From UBA6926 sp045562535 (GTDB lineage: Bacteria > Chloroflexota > Dehalococcoidia > UBA6926), in the NCBI GenBank assembly GCA_045562535.1, contig JBJKVP010000003.1, positions 62,001 to 126,000 of the forward strand: a DNA stretch of 64,000 bases, given 5' to 3'. Shown here in pieces: positions 32,489-41,124 of the stretch. A model generated the notes under the pieces. It ran no database searches. It saw only the letters and a list, made by a program, of their open reading frames with translations, and was not told the DNA's origin. Position 1 is the stretch's first letter; each line of letters begins with the position of its first letter. The position numbers and the translations under genes are program-made.

Positions 32489-34126
32489 CTATCTGTTCAT
32501 CAATCTTGCTGGAGGAGCAAAATGCGCGAATGTACTAGGATTGGATTCAATCGGCACATCGATCAAAGTCGGTTCATTCGCTAGTATTGCTGCTTTTAGT
32601 TCACGGGTAAGAGCCTCTGGCCCATCTGCTTTTCGTCCTGCTACTCCAAAGGATTCAGCTAATTTAGGAAAATCTGGATTATCTAATTTACTTGCAATAA
32701 CCCTACCCCCAAACATATCCGACTGTGTTCTCCGAACGTTCCCATAGGCTCCATCATTGAAAACAATAGTTACTAAATTAATACCGTTCTGAACCATAGT
32801 AGCCATCTCTTGCACACCAAACATAAAACCTCCATCTCCCGCTATGGAAACTACTGTTTTATCAGGATTGCCCACTTTGACACCAATAGCAGTTGAGAAT
32901 CCATATCCTAGGGTTCCTTGATAACCAGGAGTTATATACGTTCTCGGGGCGTAGACTGGAAAACCATGGTACGAGTAATAGCCAACTTGTGTCATCTCAG
33001 CAACTAAAATACCGTCATCTGGAAGCTGCTCTCGAACAACATCAGAGTAAGCGGCTAATTGCGGAAAAGCACCTAGCATTCGCTGGGTATTTGCGGCCAC
33101 AGACTTCATTTCATCTTCTCTAGAAGCACGGCTCTGATTATGTCTTGGTATTCTTTCAACTAAATCGTCAATTGCTGCTACCGCATCGCCTATTATTTTT
33201 AGATCAGGTTCAATATTCCTGTTAATTTCTTCAGGATCAATGTCAATACGAATCAATTTTTGTTCAGGTGAAACAGGCCACGAAACCGGTCCGGGTAATA
33301 CAAATCGTGTTCCTAGAGCGAGTATCACATCTGCTTTCTCAATCAACTCATATCCAGCGATCACAGGATGAGCTAAATAATTCCTAGACGACAAGGCACC
33401 CTTACCATTTGTAGACATGATAGTTGGTGCTTGAAGCATATCTGCTAACTCATCTAATTTTCCTGAGGAACCGGTCGTCACTACTCCTCCTCCCACAAAA
33501 ATAATCGGATTCTTTGCTTCACCTAATAATTTAGCTGCACGATCTAAATCAGCAGAATCACCTTTAAGAACACTAACATTTCCTGGTTCCGTCAAAACCA
33601 CACTGTCATTTTTTGCAAAAATATCGTGGGGTACTTCGATCTCAACAGGCCTGGAACGGCCTGTTTTCAAATTAATAAATGCGTCATGTACAACCTGTGT
33701 TACTTCTTGTGGGGTCATTGCACGTTCAGCCCATTTTGTAACAGAGCGAACCGTTTCTAATTGGTTCTTAATTTCGTGTAACGCTCCCCGTTCTTGTCCT
33801 ATATGGTGAGTTGCAACTTGGCCGGCAATACACAAAACACGTGAGTTCGAAGCGTAAGCAGTAGAGAGACCAGCCATTGCGTTTAATAAGCCGGGCCCCG
33901 GGACCATCATACACACACCAACTTTCCCAGTGGACCTTGCATAACCATCAGCCATATAGGAAGTTGCTTGTTCATTCCTGGTATGGATGACTTTTATACT
34001 CTCACGTTCTTCCCATAAAGCATCAAACGCCCAGTCCATCTGGACCCCTGGGAGGCCAAAAATTACTTCAACCCCTTCTCGTTTTAAAGTTTGAACTAAA
34101 GCTTGACCACCTGTCATAGTTTCCAT
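32489..34126 (-). CDS. thiamine-diphosphate enzyme, acetolactate synthase/decarboxylase-like
   Basis: A 545-residue ThDP enzyme of the acetolactate synthase/benzoylformate decarboxylase superfamily. The catalytic Glu lies in TRNEQATSYMADGYAR (about residue 50); PVEIEVPHDI ends the PYR domain, and the ThDP-Mg motif is GDGGFMFGVQEMATMVQNG...FNDGAYGN. No regulatory subunit gene is beside it, so biosynthetic IlvB is unlikely; a decarboxylase or lyase of a 2-oxo acid is more probable. I start at ATG 34126, which has GGGGGTG 6 bases before it; the upstream ATG at 34150 lacks a site. Divergent from a quinone oxidoreductase, and convergent with the globin-ankyrin gene with a 5-base gap. Confidence 0.87.
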   Translation of the reverse strand: METMTGGQALVQTLKREGVEVIFGLPGVQMDWAFDALWEERESIKVIHTRNEQATSYMADGYARSTGKVGVCMMVPGPGLLNAMAGLSTAYASNSRVLCIAGQVATHHIGQERGALHEIKNQLETVRSVTKWAERAMTPQEVTQVVHDAFINLKTGRSRPVEIEVPHDIFAKNDSVVLTEPGNVSVLKGDSADLDRAAKLLGEAKNPIIFVGGGVVTTGSSGKLDELADMLQAPTIMSTNGKGALSSRNYLAHPVIAGYELIEKADVILALGTRFVLPGPVSWPVSPEQKLIRIDIDPEEINRNIEPDLKIIGDAVAAIDDLVERIPRHNQSRASREDEMKSVAANTQRMLGAFPQLAAYSDVVREQLPDDGILVAEMTQVGYYSYHGFPVYAPRTYITPGYQGTLGYGFSTAIGVKVGNPDKTVVSIAGDGGFMFGVQEMATMVQNGINLVTIVFNDGAYGNVRRTQSDMFGGRVIASKLDNPDFPKLAESFGVAGRKADGPEALTRELKAAILANEPTLIDVPIESNPSTFAHFAPPARLMNR

Positions 34127-34269
34127 GATTAACACCCCCAAAGAATTCATGCTAAGCTAATCTCGTTCAATAAGCTAGTATCTAAAACAGCACATGTGAC
34201 TTCATTATACAATTAAGAAATAAATCACCTGACTAAGTGATCAATTTTAAGAATTAAGCGGGGGGGAAA

Positions 34270-35235
34270 ATGAAAGCAATCCAAGTCACCAATCACGGAG
34301 GGCCAGAGGTTTTGATTTACAAAGATGTTCCTAATCCTACAATTCAAACTGGAACAGCGAGAATCAAATTAGAATCGATCGGTGTAAATTACATGGATGT
34401 TTATACCAGAATTGGGTTGTATGGGAATAATCTGCCGGTAATACCAGGAGGAGAAGGAGCCGGAGTGGTCACTGAATTAGGACCAAACGTGTCTGGTATT
34501 AGTATAGGCGACCACGTTGCTTACACCGGTGTAACTTCTTCCTATGCAGAAGAAGTTATAGCACCCGCGGATAAACTGGTTAAGATTCCTAACGGGATTT
34601 CTGTAGACACAGCTGCCGCTACTATGCTCCAAGGAACGACGGCACATTACTTGTTGTACAGTACTTTTTCAGTGAAAGATAGCGACACAATTCTTATACA
34701 CGCTGGAGCTGGGGGCGTAGGTCTCTTGATGATTCAAATTGCGAAAATGATCGGATGCAACATTATAACTACTGTATCAAATAACGAGAAAGCAGCTTTA
34801 GCAAAAAAAGCAGGCGCAGACCACATTATTATTTACACAGAAACTGATTTCCTCGAAGAAGTAAAGAAGATCACAAGCGGTAAAGGAGTTCAGGTAGTAT
34901 ATGATTCAGTTGGTTTAACAACATACGAAAAAAGCCTACTCTCCTTAGCACCTAGAGGATACTTAGTTTTATTTGGCCAATCTAGCGGAGTAGTCCCTCC
35001 CATTTCCCCTCTCAGCCTGAATGCAGGTTCAAATTTCTTGACAAGGCCAGCACTTGGGCATTACTTACAAGATAGGAGCGAACTCGATTGGCGAACGAGT
35101 GATCTTTTTAGTTGGATACAAGAAGGTCGCCTTGATATTAGAGTCCATGAAAAAATAGGCCTTGAAAACGCAAGCAAAGCGCACCGCGATCTGGAGAGTA
35201 GAAAAACTAGCGGAAAATTACTTTTAATACCTTAA
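34270..35235 (+). CDS. NADPH:quinone oxidoreductase-like enzyme
   Basis: A 321-residue zinc-free member of the medium-chain dehydrogenase family. GVNYMDVYTRIGLYG and GGEGAGVVTELG open the catalytic domain; HAGAGGVGLLMIQIAKMIG is the nucleotide fold (about residues 145-163), and the C-terminus ends with HRDLESRKTSGKLLLIP, all typical of QOR. It reduces quinones or enones with NADPH. The four zinc-binding cysteines of alcohol dehydrogenases are absent. GCGGGGGGG lies just before the ATG. A crotonase gene follows after 91 bases on the same strand. Confidence 0.9.
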   Translation: MKAIQVTNHGGPEVLIYKDVPNPTIQTGTARIKLESIGVNYMDVYTRIGLYGNNLPVIPGGEGAGVVTELGPNVSGISIGDHVAYTGVTSSYAEEVIAPADKLVKIPNGISVDTAAATMLQGTTAHYLLYSTFSVKDSDTILIHAGAGGVGLLMIQIAKMIGCNIITTVSNNEKAALAKKAGADHIIIYTETDFLEEVKKITSGKGVQVVYDSVGLTTYEKSLLSLAPRGYLVLFGQSSGVVPPISPLSLNAGSNFLTRPALGHYLQDRSELDWRTSDLFSWIQEGRLDIRVHEKIGLENASKAHRDLESRKTSGKLLLIP

Positions 35236-35326
35236 GAAATTAACCATATAGTGTAGTGCAAAAAGCGGAAAAGCCGATTATTGTAAACCTAGCATTAAAA
35301 ATAGAGCCCATTGCGAAAAGAGGTAT

Positions 35327-36190
35327 ATGGTGGAAAATCAATACATTCATGTTGAAAGAAATGCAAGTGGAGTAGTAACAATAACTTTAAATGCACCCGA
35401 ACATTTAAACCCGTGGTATATACCCATGATGGAAGAAATGACGACTGAACTCGATCATATCAAATCAAATGCAGAAGATAGAGTAGTAATATTTACGGGA
35501 GCTGGCCGAGCCTTTTCCTCCGGAGGAGATGTTTCTGCGTTCCAGCAAGGAGAAAATCAGCCTGTACCGCATTTCATGAAAGAAAAGAAAGACCGTAGAA
35601 GAGGAGGATGGAACGTTCCTACCATGGATTCGGACGAACGATTAAAAAATGAACCTTTTAACGGACGTCGCATCCACATGCAGGTCTATAATCTGGACAA
35701 ACCCACCATAGCAGCCGTAAATGGAGTTGCTGCTGGAGCAGGTTGCGATCTTGCGCTGGCATGTGACATCAGGCTAGCTAGCAAAGATGCTCGATTTATA
35801 GAAGTTTATGTGAGAAGAGGGCTAATTCCACTTGATGGTGGAGCGTTCTGGGCTCCTTTCCTTCTTCCTCATGGTATAGCTATGCAAATGTTATTTACGG
35901 GGGAAGCATTAAGTGCGGAAGATGCTTTTAAGTTTGGTTTAGTGAATAACATTTATGACAGCAAAGACCTGCTTCCGGCGTCATTAGAACTAGCTAATAA
36001 GATAGCTAAAGGTCCCCCGGTAACGCAACAATTAACTAAACATATGGTAAGAGAATTTCATCTAGGAATGTTCAAATCTCATTGGGATTTAATAGATAAA
36101 GCATCTGCCCATATACGTGAAACTCGTGATTTTGACGAAGGGATAAATTCATTTATGGAAAAGAGATCCCCAGACTTTAAAGGCTTTTAG
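35327..36190 (+). CDS. enoyl-CoA hydratase/isomerase family protein
   Basis: A 287-residue crotonase-fold protein that would act on an acyl-CoA. The oxyanion-hole segments are present: GAGRAFSSGGDVSAF (about residue 62) and VNGVAAGAGCDLALACDIRLA (about 128). FIEVYVRRGLIPLDGG occupies the place of the catalytic glutamate region and contains Glu in FIEV, while the usual Gly-rich PgaGg is PLDGG. An insertion of about 30 residues (QGENQPVPHFMKEKKDRRR) lies after the first motif. Either hydratase or isomerase is possible. AAGAGG precedes the ATG by about 5 bases. Confidence 0.88.
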   Translation: MVENQYIHVERNASGVVTITLNAPEHLNPWYIPMMEEMTTELDHIKSNAEDRVVIFTGAGRAFSSGGDVSAFQQGENQPVPHFMKEKKDRRRGGWNVPTMDSDERLKNEPFNGRRIHMQVYNLDKPTIAAVNGVAAGAGCDLALACDIRLASKDARFIEVYVRRGLIPLDGGAFWAPFLLPHGIAMQMLFTGEALSAEDAFKFGLVNNIYDSKDLLPASLELANKIAKGPPVTQQLTKHMVREFHLGMFKSHWDLIDKASAHIRETRDFDEGINSFMEKRSPDFKGF

Positions 36191-36224
36191 TAGTAGGCCT
36201 AGATGAGAAAGAGTTAGTTTTCTT

Positions 36225-36299
36225 TGGAGCGGAAGACGGGATTTGAACCCGCGACCTTCTCCTTGGCAAGGAGACGCGCTACCACTGCGCCACTTCCGC
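36225..36299 (-). tRNA. tRNA-Gly (GCC anticodon)
   Basis: Complete cloverleaf on the minus strand: acceptor GCGGAAG/CTTCCGC, anticodon arm TCTCC-TTGCCAA-GGAGA (anticodon GCC), T-arm GCGGG-TTCAAAT-CCCGT, discriminator T at 36228. CCA is encoded at 36227-36225. Confidence 0.96.
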
Positions 36300-36313
36300 A
36301 TATTTGCACCGGG

Positions 36314-36386
36314 TGCCGAGGGGCAGAATCGAACTGCCGACACCGCGATTTTCAGTCGCGTGCTCTACCGACTGAGCTACCTCGGC
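36314..36386 (-). tRNA. tRNA-Phe (GAA anticodon)
   Basis: Complete cloverleaf on the minus strand: acceptor GCCGAGG/CCTCGGC, anticodon arm CGCGA-CTGAAAA-TCGCG (anticodon GAA), T-arm GGCAG-TTCGATT-CTGCC, discriminator A. The next bases are CCC, so CCA is not encoded and must be added. It lies 14 bases upstream of tRNA-Gly and is probably co-transcribed with it. Confidence 0.96.
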
Positions 36387-36523
36387 GTACCACGGGCAGA
36401 CAACATCGTACGAAGAGGTATATTTAGTGTCAAGGTTTACTATTTGTTTATTTCGAATTGAACGACCCACTTGCTGAATATTATGATGAAATAGTTTACA
36501 CTTCCATTGGAATTGTAACCATC

Positions 36524-37561
36524 ATGAGAAAAATATACATAACATCAAACTACCCAAAAGCTGGCAAAACGATATTTGCCGACGTCATTGCAACTTTTTT
36601 CCATTCTAAAGGAGAAAACACAGCATATATAAAGTTATCTAATGATATAACCACAAAAAGCTATAGACCAACAGAATCTGAGGATTTAACCCCTACGTTT
36701 GCGGACATAATTGAGCATATTGAAGAGCACAAAGTCGAAGATGGTATCGTATGCGACCACGGTCTTGAAGATTTTAACAGTAAGTTAAATGCTTTAAGTG
36801 AAACATACGAATCTGTAATAATTGAATCAGATAATTTTTTGGATATTGAAAAAAGATTGCGCTCGGATAAAGACATAGTAGAAGCGATCGAAGCTTCCAT
36901 GGTAAAAATAATTTGGTATGAAGAAGCGTCTATGGGTGATGGAGATATAACTGCCATCCAAAATGAATTAAAAGATTTTAACGGAAATCTTAAGACCGTT
37001 ATCCTAAATGGAGTTCCAGTAAGTCGCACTCACTACGCTAAAACCGAGATACTCAGTAAACTTTCTAAAGAAAATATACCTCCCCTGCAAGTGGTATCAC
37101 AAAATCGAGAGCTAAATTCAAGAAGTTTCGGAGAAGTTATAGAGTATCTTAATGGAGATGTAGTAGCGTTTCCAGAAAACTTAAACCGGCCAGTTAACAC
37201 TGTCATGCTAGGCGCCCTTGCTCTAGATGGAGGCATATATTATTACGGCAAATACTCCGAAAAAATAGTTATAACAAGATGGGATCGCCCAGATCTTCAG
37301 ATGCCCGCACTTAATACCGGATGCCAAGGTCTAATTCTGACAGGAGGAAACGGACCTATACCTTATGTTTTAAACCGGATCAATGAACTTCAAACTCCAG
37401 TAGCGGTCGTCCCCAATGGCACTGTGGCAGTAGCAACAAGCTTAAGTCAGGGATTTTTTGCAGAAAAAGGTAGCCCAAACAAAGAAAAAACAGATCATAT
37501 GCTAGATATATTACTATCTGAAAATGACGACTTAATGGATCTATTAAATTTAAATGAATAG
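36524..37561 (+). CDS. BioD-like P-loop protein with DRTGG domain
   Basis: A 345-residue protein. The N-terminal part (residues 1-200) resembles a dethiobiotin-synthetase/Pta-type P-loop NTPase: KIYITSNYPKAGKTIFADV, a Walker A in which AGKT is kept but the first Gly is missing. The C-terminal part (about 220-330) is a DRTGG domain with VMLGALALDG, ITRWDRPDLQM, CQGLILTGGNGPIPYVL and TPVAVVPNGTVAVAT. DRTGG domains occur at the N-terminus of phosphotransacetylases and in small regulatory proteins; their role is not firmly known. I start at ATG 36524, where the P-loop fold begins; the frame is open to TTG 36458. Followed after 56 bases by a DUF3090 gene. Confidence 0.75.
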   Translation: MRKIYITSNYPKAGKTIFADVIATFFHSKGENTAYIKLSNDITTKSYRPTESEDLTPTFADIIEHIEEHKVEDGIVCDHGLEDFNSKLNALSETYESVIIESDNFLDIEKRLRSDKDIVEAIEASMVKIIWYEEASMGDGDITAIQNELKDFNGNLKTVILNGVPVSRTHYAKTEILSKLSKENIPPLQVVSQNRELNSRSFGEVIEYLNGDVVAFPENLNRPVNTVMLGALALDGGIYYYGKYSEKIVITRWDRPDLQMPALNTGCQGLILTGGNGPIPYVLNRINELQTPVAVVPNGTVAVATSLSQGFFAEKGSPNKEKTDHMLDILLSENDDLMDLLNLNE

Positions 37562-37617
37562 GATATTACCAGCTACAACAATGCATCCAGAAAATCTAGC
37601 TGGAAACGAGGACACAG

Positions 37618-38151
37618 ATGGAAGATTCCAATAATAAAATGGGGCCCGCTTCGTCATTCGAAGCGATTTCAGAGGGAAATCCAGGAAATCGGACATTCTA
37701 CTTAAAAGCAATTTCTCAAATAGGAACTGCCAAAATCTGGGTTGAAAAAGAACAATTAAATAGCTTAATTATGGCTTTTGAAAGGATTTTTCGACTAATT
37801 GATGACAAAGCCGGTGATCAGTCTAGTAAAGAATCAAGTCAGTCTGATTCAGAAACGGTATATAGCAATAATGGGCTAGATTTGGATTTTAAATCAGGGA
37901 ATATGTCTTTGAGATATGATGAAGTTTCATCAACCATCGAGCTTCTAGTCTACGGGGAAGTACAAGAAGATAATCAAAACCCTGTATTAACTCTACTATT
38001 ATCTAGAAAAATAGCAGAAGATTTTGTAATCGCTGGCTTGGAGGTATACGGGGCCGGCAGATCTAAATGCCCCTTATGCGACACCCCACTAAATCTCAAT
38101 GAAAATCATATATGTCCACGAAGTAATGGTCATGCAACTGCTTTAACTTAA
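37618..38151 (+). CDS. DUF3090 family protein
   Basis: A 177-residue protein of DUF3090 (TIGR03847 type), a family known mainly from Actinobacteria and Chloroflexota. GNPGNRTFYLKAISQIGTAKIWVEKEQLNSL is the start of the fold (given as GNRTFYLKA plus VEKEQL), and the C-terminal zinc-ribbon-like knuckle is CPLCDTPLNLNENHICPRS with three cysteines and one histidine. Function is unknown. It is regularly encoded with the kinase-like protein found in the next gene, 17 bases downstream; a histidine-phosphatase gene often joins them in Actinobacteria but is not here. GAGGA lies 6 bases before the ATG. Confidence 0.85.
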   Translation: MEDSNNKMGPASSFEAISEGNPGNRTFYLKAISQIGTAKIWVEKEQLNSLIMAFERIFRLIDDKAGDQSSKESSQSDSETVYSNNGLDLDFKSGNMSLRYDEVSSTIELLVYGEVQEDNQNPVLTLLLSRKIAEDFVIAGLEVYGAGRSKCPLCDTPLNLNENHICPRSNGHATALT

Positions 38152-38168
38152 TTTAAAGGAAGGTCTCA

Positions 38169-38888
38169 ATGAATTCTGACGGCCTCTCACTAAATCAAAT
38201 CCTTGAACAAGGTGATTTTCTTGATGTAAAAGAGATTTATGATGGAACTAATAGGGTATTTGATACGTTAATAGGCACTCCAGCTGAAAACGTACGTGCG
38301 ATATATAAACCAAAGTCTGGTGAAGCCCCTTTATACGATTTCCCTAGAGGGACTCTTTTCCAAAGAGAGCATGCATCGTATCTAGTTTCCGAAGCACTAT
38401 CCTGGGACATAGTACCTACGACTACCATTAGAACTGGCCCATACGGCATAGGAAGTGTTCAAGAATATATTGACCATGATTCGAATTCAACTTATATCGA
38501 ATTAAAAAAAACCCATGAATATCGATTACAAGAATTTGCTGTTTTTGACATAATTACAAATAATGCTGATAGAAAAGGAACTCACTTTTTATTAGACCAA
38601 AATGATCAAATATGGGGTATAGATCACGGTTTAACTTTTAGCACGGACTACAAGTTAAGAACTGTCGTTTGGGATTTTATCGGAGATTCGATTCCTGACA
38701 AAATTATACGTGACTTAAAAACAATTGATGAAAGAATTTCGACTGGAAGTTCACTGTTCTCATCTATCAATCAGTTAATTGATAAAGATGAACTAGCCGC
38801 ATTAAAAGACCGTATTTCGTTACTTATCGATCTCCAAATATTTCCTTTCCCAGGTTCAGGGAGAAATGTACCTTGGCCACCTTTTTAG
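38169..38888 (+). CDS. SCO1664-family PI3/4-kinase-like protein
   Basis: A 239-residue protein of the SCO1664 family (TIGR03843 type), related to the phosphatidylinositol 3/4-kinase-like fold. The ATP lysine lies in AIYKPKSGE, followed by LYDFPRGTLFQREHASYLVSE and GPYGIGSVQEYID. The catalytic loop is NADRKGTHFL and the metal-binding Asp lies in WGIDHGLTF, so the active-site residues are complete. It could phosphorylate a protein or small molecule; no substrate is known for the family. It follows DUF3090 by 17 bases with AAAGGAAGG upstream, so the two are co-expressed. The neighbour downstream is convergent. Confidence 0.83.
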   Translation: MNSDGLSLNQILEQGDFLDVKEIYDGTNRVFDTLIGTPAENVRAIYKPKSGEAPLYDFPRGTLFQREHASYLVSEALSWDIVPTTTIRTGPYGIGSVQEYIDHDSNSTYIELKKTHEYRLQEFAVFDIITNNADRKGTHFLLDQNDQIWGIDHGLTFSTDYKLRTVVWDFIGDSIPDKIIRDLKTIDERISTGSSLFSSINQLIDKDELAALKDRISLLIDLQIFPFPGSGRNVPWPPF

Positions 38889-38898
38889 CAACCAATAA

Positions 38899-39807
38899 TT
38901 ACCTCATATTGCCAGTTAGATCTTTGAGCCATCTTACAAATCTAAACCACAATCTCCGTCTGTAGATTAATCTGCGAGAAACATAGTGAGCAATATTTTG
39001 ATCTCCTGCCAATATGGCGCCTTGCCAATCATGCAGTTCTTGTAATGTGGCTGTTCCAGGTACAAAAGATATAAAAGGTGCCCAACCATTAGTGTTTTTT
39101 GTCCTAATCCTTACATCACCCCCGGCCTCTTTTACCAACAATACACCTGCAGCAACATCCCATATTTTAGGGCTATAAAACAAAGATATTTGCATTGACC
39201 CTCTTGCAGTTAAAGCCAATTCATAAACAACACTACCCAAAGAACGTATCTCTCCTATTTGCCTTCTTAAGCCATTACGAAATCCGAACATAGCCCAGTA
39301 GTAAGATGGCAAGCCACTAAGCCTACCTCTTTGAGGTGATTCCCCACCTTCTAATTTAAGTTGGCGATCATTTTCAAAAGCACCATGGCCAACTCTCGCA
39401 CGGATGATCGACCCATGATCTCCCCAAGGCAAAAAAACCACAGCAACTACTGGAACTCCCCTATATATAACGGCTATCGAACACGAAAAAATTTGCAACC
39501 TATTAACAAAATTATTGGTCCCATCCAAAGGGTCTATTATCCAAACATATTCGGGCGAATCATGAATAGTATTATCAAACTCTTCTCCGACAACACCATG
39601 TTCTGGATATGATCGGAGTATACTTTCACGGACATATTTCTCAACATTCTTGTCAGCTTCAGTTACGGGGTCTCTTTTGTTTTCAGATTTATATTCAATA
39701 TCTAGATCAGTTTCAAAATAGTTGAGAAGCATATCTCCTGCTTCTCTCGCAAATTTAACAGCTGATTCTTCGATCGATTGCAAATAATCTTGGTCGATAT
39801 TTGGCAT
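38899..39807 (-). CDS. inositol-monophosphatase family phosphatase
   Basis: A 302-residue magnesium-dependent phosphatase. The metal-binding motifs are present: VVGEEFDN (Glu), WIIDPLDGTNNFV (Asp-Asp) and KIWDVAAGVLLVKEAGG (Asp). Substrates of the family include inositol phosphates, fructose bisphosphate, histidinol phosphate and adenosine bisphosphate; sequence alone does not decide. About 35 residues after the usual end (ISRRLIYRRRLWFRFVRWLK) are basic and aromatic and could touch the membrane. The start ATG 39807 has AAGGA 5 bases before it; the longer frame to 39894 would add a hydrophobic stretch that is not preceded by a ribosome site. Confidence 0.85.
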   Translation of the reverse strand: MPNIDQDYLQSIEESAVKFAREAGDMLLNYFETDLDIEYKSENKRDPVTEADKNVEKYVRESILRSYPEHGVVGEEFDNTIHDSPEYVWIIDPLDGTNNFVNRLQIFSCSIAVIYRGVPVVAVVFLPWGDHGSIIRARVGHGAFENDRQLKLEGGESPQRGRLSGLPSYYWAMFGFRNGLRRQIGEIRSLGSVVYELALTARGSMQISLFYSPKIWDVAAGVLLVKEAGGDVRIRTKNTNGWAPFISFVPGTATLQELHDWQGAILAGDQNIAHYVSRRLIYRRRLWFRFVRWLKDLTGNMR

Positions 39808-39966
39808 AGTATCCTTCATAAATACACTGTATCCATCGAAAACATATTTGGTCAATAAAATATAGATGCCAAAAATACAGCTAATAATATACAATTGCCT
39901 ATATAGCGCGTATACGGTTAATATTGGTTCAGATGATTTTTTTGATTAACCTTTGAGGAGGATACG

Positions 39967-40806
39967 ATGAGTGAACGAGCAACAATAGGAAACGTAGAAA
40001 TAATGGCATTTGTGGATATAGGACCCACTACCCGACCAACGAGCGGGGTATTTCCAGATGTACCAGCAGAAAAATGGGATGAATACAAAGACACTTTAAA
40101 CGAGGATGGAGATCTGCCTTTTCAAATGGGATTCTTCGTATTAAGAGCAGATGGAAAAATTATTGTAGTAGATACAGGATTAGGAAAAGGGCCTCATGAG
40201 GCTATGGGCGGAATTTCTGGCCAAGCTCTTAATAATCTACAAAAGGCGGGCATAAGGCCTGAAGATGTTGATTCCGTTCTTATAACACATTTACATGGGG
40301 ATCATGTTGGATGGAATATCACACGTGACGGAGAGAAGGTAAGTGCAACTTTTCCAAACGCTAAATACTTTGTGCCCAAAGGGGACTGGGACCATTTTAA
40401 TAAAGAAGACGTACTTCCAAATTCTCCGCATATGCCAGCCAACGTATTACCTCTACAGGAACTCGGCGTTCTTGAAATTGTTGATGATAACTTCTCTTTA
40501 ACTCCTGAAATAACTACTCTTGGGACACCAGGGCATACTCCAGGCCACCAAAGTACTCTCATCAATTCTGGAGGAGAAAAAGCTTTAATTGCCGGCGATG
40601 CTTTTCATACAGTAGCTCAATTACAAGAAACCGACTGGAACGTCGGGTTTGATGTCGACAAACCTCTGGCGGCAAAAACAAGAGGGTCATTAATGGAGCG
40701 CTTAGAGTCAGAAGGATTTACTGTGGCAGCAGGCCACATGGTTTTAGGAAGCAACATAGGAAAAGTTATTCGATTAGATGGAAAAAGATCTTGGCAAGTA
40801 ATTTAA
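39967..40806 (+). CDS. metallo-beta-lactamase-fold hydrolase
   Basis: A 279-residue MBL-fold enzyme. The two-metal site is complete: THLHGDHVGWN (HxHxDH, about residue 111), the third His in GTPGHTPGHQS, the bridging Asp in ALIAGDAFH and the last His in AAGHMV. The layout matches the lactonase-like (AiiA/AttM-like) and methyl-parathion-hydrolase-like branches, so a lactone or ester is a plausible substrate. There is no signal peptide. TGAGGAGGA lies 5 bases before the ATG, so expression is probably strong. No operon partner. Confidence 0.88.
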   Translation: MSERATIGNVEIMAFVDIGPTTRPTSGVFPDVPAEKWDEYKDTLNEDGDLPFQMGFFVLRADGKIIVVDTGLGKGPHEAMGGISGQALNNLQKAGIRPEDVDSVLITHLHGDHVGWNITRDGEKVSATFPNAKYFVPKGDWDHFNKEDVLPNSPHMPANVLPLQELGVLEIVDDNFSLTPEITTLGTPGHTPGHQSTLINSGGEKALIAGDAFHTVAQLQETDWNVGFDVDKPLAAKTRGSLMERLESEGFTVAAGHMVLGSNIGKVIRLDGKRSWQVI

Positions 40807-40874
40807 AGTCTTGATTTTGAAGGGTAATTAAGAGCAGAGGTGGTGCTGTAAAAAAGCGGGATCAGTTACAAGAT

Positions 40875-40908
40875 GCGGATTTATGTTGTCTCAGCAATCC
40901 AAATCCGC
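40875..40908 (-). terminator. hairpin 3' of tRNA-Asn
   Basis: An 8-base perfect stem (GCGGATTT at 40875-40882 with AAATCCGC at 40901-40908) and an 18-base loop lie just beyond the 3' end of tRNA-Asn. A run of six T lies about 20 bases further on the minus strand. A processing or termination structure is likely. Confidence 0.4.
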
Positions 40909-40916
40909 TATTAAAG

Positions 40917-40989
40917 CTCCGCGGCTAGGACTCGAACCTAGGACATTTCGGTTAACAGCCGAACGCTCTACCAACTGAGCTACCGCGGA
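40917..40989 (-). tRNA. tRNA-Asn (GTT anticodon)
   Basis: Complete cloverleaf on the minus strand: acceptor TCCGCGG/CCGCGGA, anticodon arm TTCGG-CTGTTAA-CCGAA (anticodon GTT), T-arm CTAGG-TTCGAGT-CCTAG, discriminator G. CCA is not encoded. Confidence 0.96.
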
Positions 40990-41124
40990 ATAAATAGGTT
41001 GTACGGTAAACATGTGAGTTTACCGTTCTTGATTATATTATAGGGTCACGGGAATGGTCACTCAAGCAAAGCACTATAATTAATAAATAAATGTTGGTTT
41101 AGATTTACAAATGGTGGTGGTTAA

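Noticed and set aside
32489..34126. Biosynthetic acetolactate synthase (ilvB)
   Set aside because: No ilvN or other branched-chain genes nearby; the sequence is equally close to decarboxylases of the same superfamily.
36224..36470. Three overlapping small open reading frames on both strands, some resembling database proteins
   Set aside because: They lie across tRNA-Gly and tRNA-Phe. Translations such as AEVAQSVEHATENRG are a well-known artefact of reading tRNA genes as protein.
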